From NCBI GenBank assembly GCA_003241215.1, contig QFOL01000038.1, forward strand, positions 1 to 20,506: a stretch of 20,506 nt of DNA, read 5' to 3'. Under the pieces are notes generated by a model. The model made no database searches and was not told where the DNA came from. It saw only the letters and a list, made by a program, of their open reading frames with translations. A program made the translations under genes and the position numbers. Below, piece after piece: positions 1-7,615 of the stretch (positions are counted from its first letter, which is position 1; each line of letters begins with the position of its first letter). The stretch is from Agrobacterium fabrum (GTDB lineage: Bacteria > Pseudomonadota > Alphaproteobacteria > Rhizobiales > Rhizobiaceae).

Positions 1-1
1 C

Positions 2-1126
2 GCGGCAATTGCCGCCAAATATGCGGACGAGGTGGATGTCACCGGCCGCTTTCCGCAGGAAGCCGTTGATGCATTGAGGCAGGAACGTCTGCTCGGCATC
101 CAGGTTCCCTATTCGCTGGGCGGCGAAAGCGCTTCCCTGCAGGAAATCGCCGATATCTGCGCCCGCCTCGGCCAGGCCTGTTCCGCAGCCGCGATGATTT
201 TCGCCATGCACCACATCAAGCTGTCGAGCCTTGTGGAACATGGCGAGGCGAGCGAATGGCACGCCGACTTCATGCGCCGCGTGGCGGCGGAACAGCTGCT
301 GCTCGGTTCTGCCACCACGGAAGGCGGCATCGGCGGCAATCTGCGCAACTCCATATGCGCGATAGAGGTCGAAGGCGATGACTGCCGGCTGGAAAAGGAC
401 GCCACCGTCATTTCCTACGGCAGCAATGCCGATGCGATCCTCATCACCTCGCGCGCCCACAAGGATGCCGCGCCCGCCGATCAGGTGATGACGGTCTTCC
501 TGAAAAACCAGTACACGCTCGAAAAGACCCATGTCTGGGATACGCTCGGCATGCGCGGCACCTGTTCGGATGGTTTCCTGTTCCGCGGGCAAGCGCCGGC
601 GGCGCAGATATTCCCGAAGCCCTTCGCGGAAATCGCCGCGCAATCCATGCTTGCAAGCTCGCATCTTCTCTGGAGCGCCGTCTGGTATGGCATCGCCTCG
701 GATGCCGTGCTGCGCGCCCAGTCCTTCGTCAGAGCCGCGGCGCGCAAGTCGCCCGGCACCGCCCCTCCCGGCGCGATCCGTCTTGCCGAGGTCTCCACCA
801 AGCTGCAGGTCGTGAAATCTAACATCATCGCCGGCATCAAGGCTTACGAGGATACCAAGAGCGACCCGGAAAAGCTGATGTCGATGGCCTTTGCCGTCGC
901 CATGAACAATGTGAAGATCTGCTCTTCGGAAACCATTCTCGAGATCATCGATCACGCCATGCTGGTCTGCGGCATCATGGGCTACAAGAACGGCACGCCC
1001 TACAGCCTCGGCCGGCACCTGCGTGACGCGCATTCCGCCCGACTGATGATTTCCAACGACCGTATTCTTGGCAATTCCGCCAATCTCCTGCTGGTTCACA
1101 AGCAGGACACCAGCCTCTTGGGATAA
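2..1126 (+). CDS. Acyl-CoA dehydrogenase family protein (5' end outside window)
   Basis: A flavin-dependent acyl-CoA dehydrogenase fold protein that would oxidise an acyl or aminoacyl thioester. The reading frame stays open to the left edge, so the true start lies upstream and the GTG at 32 is not needed. An N-terminal helical part ([17 protein letters not shown]) is followed by the mid-domain signature region ([26 protein letters not shown]) and the C-terminal helical domain ([20 protein letters not shown]). The segment after RDA, where most family members carry the catalytic Glu in a YEGT-like motif, reads [10 protein letters not shown], so the usual base is absent. The stop is 4 bp before the carrier-protein ligase start, which indicates one operon. 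This placement suggests a carrier-bound substrate, as with the prolyl-carrier-protein dehydrogenases of pyrrole biosynthesis; that substrate is inference. The family call is secure. Confidence 0.88.
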   Translation, partial: AAIAAKYADEVDVTGRFPQEAVDALRQERLLGIQVPYSLGGESASLQEIADICARLGQACSAAAMIFAMHHIKLSSLVEHGEASEWHADFMRRVAAEQLLLGSATTEGGIGGNLRNSICAIEVEGDDCRLEKDATVISYGSNADAILITSRAHKDAAPADQVMTVFLKNQYTLEKTHVWDTLGMRGTCSDGFLFRGQAPAAQIFPKPFAEIAAQSMLASSHLLWSAVWYGIASDAVLRAQSFVRAAARKSPGTAPPGAIRLAEVSTKLQVVKSNIIAGIKAYEDTKSDPEKLMSMAFAVAMNNVKICSSETILEIIDHAMLVCGIMGYKNGTPYSLGRHLRDAHSARLMISNDRILGNSANLLLVHKQDTSLLG

Positions 1127-1130
1127 GACC

Positions 1131-2039
1131 ATGGACATGCAAACATCGTTTCTCGATCGACTGTTCGAAGAAGGCCTGCTGATTGAAACGGGTGTGGACG
1201 GTCTTTATGGACGCAGCGGCCAGTTCGAGGATGTCATTGCCGCCTTCGAGCGGCTGATCGACCGCACGGGCGGCGCTGACGGCGCCGAAGCGATCCGCTT
1301 TCCGCCCGGCATCAACCGCGCCTATTTCGAAAAGAGCGGTTATATGAAGAGCTTCCCGCAGCTCGCCGGCACGGTCCATTCCTTCTGCGGCTGTGAGCTC
1401 GACCATGTCAGCCTGCTGAAAACCATGGATGAGGGCGGTGACTGGACCAAGGACCAGAAAGCGACAGACATCGTGCTGACGCCGGCGGCCTGCTACCCGC
1501 TTTATCCGACGATTGCCAAGCGCGGCGCGCTGCCTGCCGGCGGCGGTCTCTATGACATTCAGTCCTATTGCTTCCGCCATGAACCCTCCAAGGATCCGGC
1601 CCGCCAGCAGCTTTTCCGCATGCGCGAATATGTTTGCATGGGCACCGAGTCCGACGTCACGGAATTCCGCCAGACCTGGATGGATCGCGGCGTGGAAATG
1701 ATGAAAGCGGTCGGGCTAGACGTCACCATCGATGTCGCCAACGATCCCTTCTTCGGCCGCGCCGGCAAGATGCTGGCCAATAACCAGCGCGACCAGAACC
1801 TGAAATTCGAACTCTTGATCCCGGTCACGTCAACGACCAGCCCGACGGCCTGCATGAGCTTTAATTATCATCAGGATGCCTTCGGCCAGAAATGGGGCCT
1901 CAACCTTGAGAATGGCGATGTCGCCCATACCGCCTGCGTCGGTTTCGGCCTTGAGCGCATCGCACTGGCGCTGTTTGCGCATCATGGTCTCGATGTGAAG
2001 AAATGGCCTGCGAAGGTCGTGGAGACCCTCTGGGGCTGA
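1131..2039 (+). CDS. Amino acid:[carrier protein] ligase (class II aaRS homologue)
   Basis: A 302-aa relative of the catalytic core of atypical seryl-tRNA synthetases that lacks a tRNA-binding domain. Characterised homologues from Bradyrhizobium and Agrobacterium activate a small amino acid with ATP and load it on the phosphopantetheine of a carrier protein. Motif 2 is at residues 147-166 (CFRHE, with Arg149 and Glu151). Motif 3 is GFGLER at 271-276. Cys121, Glu166 and Cys269 fit the zinc-binding triad of the family. The start is ATG 1131, just after the dehydrogenase stop; ATG 1137 is an alternative. The open frame reaches back to 1068, but that overlaps the dehydrogenase and is unlikely to be used. 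The gap to the next gene is 6 bp. The partner carrier protein is not in the window and probably lies upstream. The exact amino acid (Gly or Ala type) cannot be read from the sequence. Confidence 0.92.
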   Translation: MDMQTSFLDRLFEEGLLIETGVDGLYGRSGQFEDVIAAFERLIDRTGGADGAEAIRFPPGINRAYFEKSGYMKSFPQLAGTVHSFCGCELDHVSLLKTMDEGGDWTKDQKATDIVLTPAACYPLYPTIAKRGALPAGGGLYDIQSYCFRHEPSKDPARQQLFRMREYVCMGTESDVTEFRQTWMDRGVEMMKAVGLDVTIDVANDPFFGRAGKMLANNQRDQNLKFELLIPVTSTTSPTACMSFNYHQDAFGQKWGLNLENGDVAHTACVGFGLERIALALFAHHGLDVKKWPAKVVETLWG

Positions 2040-2045
2040 TCATTC

Positions 2046-3029
2046 ATGCGGCAGATTTTTCCCGGTCTCGATCCCAAGAACTATGTGCAGCATCCGCTTC
2101 ATTCCTCCGAGAGAATGTGGCCGGAAACCAATTGCTACATCGATTTGTGGATCGAGGTGCTGGCCTCGAAAGGCTTATCCCCGGAAGCCATGTTCGGTTT
2201 CACGCTGACGCAGGACTTCGAAGGCGACCAGTTCACCTTCTTCAAGGTGCCGCTGGAAGACCTCGAAGCGCTTTATGGCGTTCGCGCCACCGAACTTGCG
2301 ATCTTCGACCGGGTGGAAAACCACATCGAGGCGCAGCTGGAACGCGGCCGCATCTGCCTGATCGAGATGGACAGCTTCTATATGCCCGATACCCATGGGG
2401 TGGGCTACCGGAAGGAACACGGCAAGACCACCATCGCCATCAACCGGCTCGACCTCGCGAAGCGCGAACTCGACTATTTCCACAATGCCGGCTTCTTCCA
2501 TCTGTCCGGCGAAGACTTCGACGGCCTGTTCCAGCACCATCTGGCCGAGACCGATCCGCCATTCCTGCCCTATACCGAATTTGCAAAATTCGCGGACAGC
2601 AGCCCCTCGCCCGCACATATTCGCAAGACGGCCGAACGGCTCCTGAAGTTTCATTTTTCCAGGCGACCCTCCGCCAACCCGGTCCGCGCTTTTGCCGGCG
2701 TTTTTCCGGCGCAGGTGGAAAAGGTCGCCGACCGACCCTTCGGTTTTTTCCACAAATATGCCTTCAACACGCTGCGCCAGCTCGGCGCTAATTTCGAACT
2801 TGCGGCAAGCCACCTCGAATGGCTGGACGCGGACGGTTTTTCTGAAGCAAGAGACCACGCGCTCAAGATTTCCGAGGTTGCCAAGACCGTGCAGTTCCAG
2901 CTCGCCCGCGCCGTCACCCGCCGTAAATTTGATGCGCTGGCCACCGTGCTCGATCCGGCAGCGGATGCGTGGGATGGCGTGATGGAAGCGCTTGCGACTA
3001 AACTCACTGATGCCAGCGAGGCCGCGTGA
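2046..3029 (+). CDS. DUF1839 family protein, candidate cysteine acyltransferase
   Basis: A 327-aa soluble protein without signal peptide or membrane segment, matching the DUF1839 pattern (NCYIDLWIEVL near residue 29, DQFTFFKVPLEDLEALYG near 61-78). The function is not established. The layout resembles the N-terminal domain of BtrH, the butirosin enzyme that moves an aminoacyl chain from a carrier protein to an acceptor. There is an early Cys (Cys30) after Asn, a central GRICLIEMDSFYMP stretch (101-114) like the BtrH Asp-x-Tyr-Tyr-Leu-Pro strand, and a following His (His125). Sitting between a carrier-protein ligase (6 bp gap) and a GH2 gene (4 bp overlap), it could release or transfer the carrier-bound amino acid. 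The family assignment is fairly sure; the acyltransferase role is inference from the motif likeness and context. Confidence 0.85.
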   Translation: MRQIFPGLDPKNYVQHPLHSSERMWPETNCYIDLWIEVLASKGLSPEAMFGFTLTQDFEGDQFTFFKVPLEDLEALYGVRATELAIFDRVENHIEAQLERGRICLIEMDSFYMPDTHGVGYRKEHGKTTIAINRLDLAKRELDYFHNAGFFHLSGEDFDGLFQHHLAETDPPFLPYTEFAKFADSSPSPAHIRKTAERLLKFHFSRRPSANPVRAFAGVFPAQVEKVADRPFGFFHKYAFNTLRQLGANFELAASHLEWLDADGFSEARDHALKISEVAKTVQFQLARAVTRRKFDALATVLDPAADAWDGVMEALATKLTDASEAA

Positions 3030-5482
3030 GGACTTATCTTCCCGGCGAAAGCGAGGAATTGCTGAGCGAAGGCTGGACGCTGACGCTGACGCCCGCCGAT
3101 GCCTGCGAGACGCCATCCGATATTCCCGCCTCGCTTGAAAGCCTTCACGTCTCCGTTCCCGGCACCCTGGCGCAGGCTCTGGAAGCGGTTGGAAAATTCG
3201 ACCGCCTTGCCCCGGCGCCTCTCAATGACAGGGATGCCTGGTATCGGCTGACGATGATTTCCGATGCGCGCGAACGCGCCACCCTGCGTTTCGACGGTCT
3301 CTCCACCATTGCCGAAATCTTCTTCAACGGCGAGCTCATCGCCGCGAGCCAGAGCATGTTCGAAAGGCTGGAAGTGCCTGTCGAACTGACGGGCGCGGAC
3401 GAGCTTTCGATCTGCTTCCGGGCGCTTGCGCCGAGACTTGAAAAAACCGGTCCCCGCGCCCGCTGGCGGCCGCAGATGATGAATACGCAGGGGTTACGGC
3501 TGATCCGCACCACCGCACTCGGTTACATGCCCGGCTGGTGCCCGGAAATCCACGCCGCCGGCCCATGGCGGCCCATCAGCCTGATAAGGCAGGACGGGGT
3601 GCTCTGCACGCTCCGATCCTCATTGGACGAGGCAGGAACGGGAACGATCGGCATCGTGCTGGAAACCAGCCGGCCCATAAAATCGGCACGGCTTGGCTGC
3701 GCGGGTTACAGCGCCGATCTTTCCAGGGATGAGAACGGCAAGTTTTCCGGCGAGCTCCACATACCCGATGTCGAAACATGGTGGCCGCACACCCATGGCC
3801 GGCCTGCGCTGCACGACACGCTTTTGGAACTGGACGGCGAACAACATCAGCTGGGGCGTACCGGCTTCCGGCGGATCGAGATCGATCATGGCGAAGACGG
3901 TAACGGTTTCGGCCTCAAGGTGAACGGTCAGCCGGTCTTCTGCCGCGGCGCGGTCTGGACGACGGCCGATATTGTGCGCCTGCCGGGAACAAAACCAGAC
4001 TATGAGCCCTGGCTTGGAAAAGCCGCGGAAGCCGGCATGAACATGATCCGCATCGGCGGCACCATGGCTTATGAGACGCCGGAATTCTTCGCGCTTTGCG
4101 ATGAACTCGGCATCATGGTCTGGCAGGACGCCATGCTCGCCAATTTCGATTACCCGGCAAAGGACGAGAGCCTGCGCCAGCATATCGTCACGGAAATCTC
4201 GCAGTTCCTCGAAGCCACCGCGCTTTCTCCATCGCTCACCGTCTTCTGCGGCGGCAGTGAAATGTACCAGCAGGGCGCGATGCTCGGTCTGCCGGAGCAG
4301 ATATGGAAAGGAACGCTCACCGAGGAGGTCCTGCCGGAACTCCTCGCCGAGAAGCGGCCGGATGCGGCCTATGTCGCCAATTCCCCCTCCGGCGGTGCAT
4401 TGCCCTTTTTTCCTAACGTCGGGGTCGGCCATTATTACGGCGTGGGCGCCTATTGTCGCCCGCTGGAAGATGCGCGGCGCGCCGATCTGCGCTTTGCCGC
4501 GGAATGCCTCGCCTTCGCCAATATTCCCGAACAGGAAACGCTGGACAGATATCTTCCCGGCATCGCCGTGCACGATCCACGATGGAAAGCCCGCACACCG
4601 CGCGATCGCGGCGCCTCCTGGGATTTCGAGGATGTTCGCGACCATTATCTGAAACTGCTTTACGACGTCGAACCGGATGTTCTGCGTCGCGAAGACGGCG
4701 GCCTTTATCTCGACATGTCCCGGGCTGCGACGGCCGAGGTCATGGAAGCGACTTTTGCCGAATGGCGGCGCAGCTGTTCCCCTTGTCAGGGCGCTCTGGT
4801 CTGGACCCTGCAGGATCTCGTTCCCGGCGCGGGCTGGGGCATCATCGATGCCGCTGGCCGGCCCAAATCCGTCTGGCACGCGCTAAAAAGGGCGTTCCGT
4901 CCCATCCAGGTCAGCCTTTCCGACGAAGGCACCAATGGCTTGGATATTCATATCCTCAACGAGAGCGGCGGCGCTTTCGAAGCCATGCTGGAGCTAAGCT
5001 GCCTGCGCGAAGGCATGCAGCCCGTCGTCCACGCCAAACGACCGCTGACGCTTTCGCCACGGCAGAGCCAGACGATTGCCGCAACCGACCTTTTCGGCGC
5101 GTTTTTCGATACGACCTATGCCTATCGTTTTGGCCCGCCATCCCATGATGTGACGGTTGCCCGGCTTCGCGACGTCACGACCGGACATGTCATCGCCGAC
5201 GCCTTCCATTTTCCGCTCGGCCGGAAAAAGGCGCTGCATGCCGCAAACCTTCAGGTTGCGATCAGCGAAGCAAATGGCAACTGGTTCCTCGAAATCGGCA
5301 CGGACCGGTTGGCGCAATCCGTCCATATCGCAGCACCGGGGTATCGCACCTCAGAAAACTGGTTTCATCTCGGCCCCGGCGAAACGAGAAAAATCAGCCT
5401 TCTGCCGGAGGCGGAAACCACCGAAACTCCGCCTTCCGGAGAGGTGATGTCACTGGGTTCCGGCCGGCGGTTTTCCTTCTAG
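3026..5482 (+). CDS. Glycoside hydrolase family 2 protein (beta-mannosidase-like)
   Basis: An 818-aa family 2 glycosidase-like protein starting at GTG 3026, which overlaps the preceding TGA (GTGA). The domains in order are a jelly-roll sugar-binding domain (about 30-190, with TLRFDGLSTIAEIFFNGE), an immunoglobulin-like domain (about 195-290), a TIM barrel (about 295-640) with PEFFALCDELGIMVWQD, and C-terminal beta domains. Glu412 in CGGSEMYQQ fits the acid/base and Glu493 in RFAAECLAFANIP fits the nucleophile. The residue before the acid/base is Ser411 where clan GH-A enzymes almost always have Asn, so the substrate may be unusual. The WGIIDAAGRPKSVWHALK stretch near 615-635 is typical of the beta-mannosidase branch. 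No signal peptide is seen, so the protein should be cytoplasmic. It is translationally coupled to a carrier-protein pathway, which suggests a glycosylated intermediate or product rather than polymer breakdown. Confidence 0.88.
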   Translation: MRTYLPGESEELLSEGWTLTLTPADACETPSDIPASLESLHVSVPGTLAQALEAVGKFDRLAPAPLNDRDAWYRLTMISDARERATLRFDGLSTIAEIFFNGELIAASQSMFERLEVPVELTGADELSICFRALAPRLEKTGPRARWRPQMMNTQGLRLIRTTALGYMPGWCPEIHAAGPWRPISLIRQDGVLCTLRSSLDEAGTGTIGIVLETSRPIKSARLGCAGYSADLSRDENGKFSGELHIPDVETWWPHTHGRPALHDTLLELDGEQHQLGRTGFRRIEIDHGEDGNGFGLKVNGQPVFCRGAVWTTADIVRLPGTKPDYEPWLGKAAEAGMNMIRIGGTMAYETPEFFALCDELGIMVWQDAMLANFDYPAKDESLRQHIVTEISQFLEATALSPSLTVFCGGSEMYQQGAMLGLPEQIWKGTLTEEVLPELLAEKRPDAAYVANSPSGGALPFFPNVGVGHYYGVGAYCRPLEDARRADLRFAAECLAFANIPEQETLDRYLPGIAVHDPRWKARTPRDRGASWDFEDVRDHYLKLLYDVEPDVLRREDGGLYLDMSRAATAEVMEATFAEWRRSCSPCQGALVWTLQDLVPGAGWGIIDAAGRPKSVWHALKRAFRPIQVSLSDEGTNGLDIHILNESGGAFEAMLELSCLREGMQPVVHAKRPLTLSPRQSQTIAATDLFGAFFDTTYAYRFGPPSHDVTVARLRDVTTGHVIADAFHFPLGRKKALHAANLQVAISEANGNWFLEIGTDRLAQSVHIAAPGYRTSENWFHLGPGETRKISLLPEAETTETPPSGEVMSLGSGRRFSF

Positions 5483-7309
5483 AGCCAGTCGCTTCACCGC
5501 CTCGATATAGATGTCCTTGGCCTGCGGCGTTGAAAGATTGTGATCGGCATCGGGAATAATGGTCAGAGATACGTTCCGATAGGCCGCCAACCCTTCGCCA
5601 TTGGCATCGAAGTAATATTGGAAATGCTCGAGACCATCGTCATTGTCGCTATAGAGCAGACGAATGGCGATGCCCTTCGCCTTCAGCCGGTCGAAAGCGC
5701 TGAAAACGGCGCGTCCTTCCTCGCTGCCCCTGCGGAACAGCCTCGCCGTTTTTGTCGAAAGCCGCTTCATTGTCGCCTTGGCGATATTCAGCCCGGCACT
5801 CACCACATCGACATCGCCGCTGATGAGGCGCTTGAATGTCGCGCCCTGGCGAAAACGCTGGCTATATTCTCCGAAGGAGCGCGGTCGCTTATGCAGGGCT
5901 TCATCCACCGAGCGGCCTTTGCGCCAGTGGAAGACAACCGGATTGACCGCCACCACCGCTCCGATCCGGTCATCGGCAAGCGCGCCGTTAAAAGCGAGAT
6001 AAGCGCCGCTGCACCGGCCTGCCGCAATGAAAGGTCCTTTGCCGCGCATACCGAGAAAATCGAGTGCGGCGGCGACGTCGTCATTCTGCGCCACATCGTA
6101 GAGAACCTGATCGGGTACATTCTTGACCGGAGGGCTGTCGGCAATATTGGCCGCATCAAAGCGAAGCGATGCGACACCTTCACGCGCCAATATACGGGCC
6201 ATCTGCACCGAAAGCCTGCCCCAGCCGGCATGCCGGTCATAGGCGGCGCCAAGCAGAAGGACGGAAGAAACGACCTCCCGGTCGTCCGGCGTGCAGAGCA
6301 CGCCGAAAAGCCGTCCACCTTCGCCAAACTGTACCGGCTGCTCGAAAAAACCACGGCCGTGCTGCGCGGCATTGAGGGTGACATCCTCCCCCGAGGTCGT
6401 TGGGCTCCCGGCATGGGTCTGCGACAGGACCCAGTCGACCAGCCTCTTCACCACATCGTCGGATATTTTCGAGAGCGTCGGGCTGGAGACGAGATCGTCA
6501 TAGCCTGAAAATTCCGCCTCCTGCACCGTACCGCCGATGGTGGCGAGGTGCCGGGCGAAATCGGCATCGGTTGCGCGGCCCGGTCGGGAAAGAACCAGAA
6601 TGGCGCGCGCCGGAGCGACAGTGAGGTTTGAAAGATTGGCCTTCTTGATCGCATCGGCAACACCCCCAGGCATGGTCATGCCGGCAATCGATCCCGCCTC
6701 GGCCATGCGTTGTCCGGGCCGAAGGCCAAGGCCGTCATCGATCATGGACGACCACATCGCCAGTTCACGCAGATAGGCGCGGCCGGAAACGACAGGCGCC
6801 AGAAACGCCATAGAGCCCGCTTCGGCTACATCAGCAAGCGCCTGCGCCGCCATCAGGCAACCGAGGCCCTGCGCAACGACAATCACGTCGGCGCATCCGG
6901 AAAGGCGCTTCAGACAGGCGAGTGCCGCGCGCGTATCGGAAAGCCAGTCCGCCGTACGGCCGGCATCATCGGGGTCGAAGGCGTCACCCGCGCCAAGATA
7001 GTCGAATCGCAGGCTCGCGACACCGCAATCAGCCAGCCGCTCGGCCAGAACCCGCTGGAACTTGCGGCTGCACAGCTCCTCCATCCCCCAGGGGCTGACA
7101 AAAAGAACGGCATGAGCCTGCCTTGCCTCTTCCCGTGCAGGATGAAAAATGCCGGTGAGCCCGCCAAAAGACACGGGATGGGCAATAGCCCCGTTCGATG
7201 CAATGCCGGAAAGCGACAATGTATCAAGGGACGGATCGCTGCCTGCATGCTCTGAAATATCTATCGCCATCGACCTTGCCATCATTGTGCCAGTGTTTGG
7301 CTCAACCAT
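5450..7309 (-). CDS. Tandem alpha/beta-hydrolase, one degenerate and one Cys-type domain
   Basis: A 619-aa protein built of two alpha/beta-hydrolase domains. Domain 1 (about 40-300) keeps the fold (FVSPWGMEELCSRKFQ, LRFDYLGAGD), but its nucleophile elbow is AQGLG at 146-150, with Gly148 in place of Ser, and no late catalytic His is evident. Domain 2 (about 325-610) has the elbow GRCSG at 431-435 with Cys433 as nucleophile, an acidic residue in YSDNDDG (555-559) and His590 in DADHN, so a Cys-Asp-His triad is present. Such paired hydrolases resemble the exosortase-associated hydrolase and dienelactone-hydrolase-like groups. The start at ATG 7309 has no clear ribosome site; ATG 7285 or ATG 7270 (preceded by AAGG) are alternatives. 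It converges on the GH2 gene with a 33 bp overlap and is divergent from the ABC-like gene. A thioesterase or acyltransferase role with the neighbouring carrier-protein genes is inference. Confidence 0.85.
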   Translation of the reverse strand: MVEPNTGTMMARSMAIDISEHAGSDPSLDTLSLSGIASNGAIAHPVSFGGLTGIFHPAREEARQAHAVLFVSPWGMEELCSRKFQRVLAERLADCGVASLRFDYLGAGDAFDPDDAGRTADWLSDTRAALACLKRLSGCADVIVVAQGLGCLMAAQALADVAEAGSMAFLAPVVSGRAYLRELAMWSSMIDDGLGLRPGQRMAEAGSIAGMTMPGGVADAIKKANLSNLTVAPARAILVLSRPGRATDADFARHLATIGGTVQEAEFSGYDDLVSSPTLSKISDDVVKRLVDWVLSQTHAGSPTTSGEDVTLNAAQHGRGFFEQPVQFGEGGRLFGVLCTPDDREVVSSVLLLGAAYDRHAGWGRLSVQMARILAREGVASLRFDAANIADSPPVKNVPDQVLYDVAQNDDVAAALDFLGMRGKGPFIAAGRCSGAYLAFNGALADDRIGAVVAVNPVVFHWRKGRSVDEALHKRPRSFGEYSQRFRQGATFKRLISGDVDVVSAGLNIAKATMKRLSTKTARLFRRGSEEGRAVFSAFDRLKAKGIAIRLLYSDNDDGLEHFQYYFDANGEGLAAYRNVSLTIIPDADHNLSTPQAKDIYIEAVKRLALEGKPPAGTQ

Positions 7310-7615
7310 TACGGGATCATTGTATCGAAGCGTCTTAACGCCTGTTCTACAATAAAAACAACAACATTAGAGAAGTCTAAAAATACAGTCGCATTTATAT
7401 CACTTGCGATACACGCCCCTGAAAAAACAATCGCCGGCATGACGGACAAGTCTCTGCAGGACCGCTATTTTGCTCGAAACCGCTTGAATATACTGATAAA
7501 TAGCGAGTCCCATACCTATTTGCAGGAGGAGGTTGCGCCACCCGGCCACCGGATCGTCTAGACACCGCGCAAACCAACACGCCGGGCCTCGCCCGACAGG
7601 TCATAGAAGTTTTAT
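7310..7615. promoter_or_regulatory. Divergent intergenic region between hydrolase and ABC-like gene
   Basis: 306 bp without a convincing gene, markedly AT-richer than its surroundings in the hydrolase-proximal half, and expected to hold promoters for both flanking genes. Seen directly: a TTAGA-N4-TCTAA dyad (7367-7380), a TATACT -10-like box (7489-7494) facing the ABC-like gene with a weak TTTTGC upstream at a short 15-bp spacing, an AGGAGGAGG purine run (7524-7532) not followed by a usable start codon, an 8-bp GTCTAGAC palindrome (7556-7563), and a short CGGGC-CTC-GCCCG hairpin (7583-7595) near the ABC-like gene. None of these is a recognised operator. The promoter call is tentative. Confidence 0.45.

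Noticed and set aside
1068..1130. Upstream start for the carrier-protein ligase
   Set aside because: It would overlap the dehydrogenase gene by 59 bp and add residues not resembling the family; ATG 1131 directly follows the dehydrogenase stop.
2175..3116. Open frame (313 codons) on the - strand opposite DUF1839
   Set aside because: Antisense frame typical of GC-rich coding DNA; it crosses two coupled real genes and has no family pattern.
3620..4879. Long open frame (419 codons) on the - strand opposite the GH2 gene
   Set aside because: It mirrors the codon structure of the GH2 gene, whose domains and catalytic residues are clear; the opposite frame shows no recognisable motif.
5540..6508. 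Open frame (322 codons) on the + strand within the hydrolase gene
   Set aside because: The - strand frame carries two hydrolase folds with catalytic motifs; the + frame has none.
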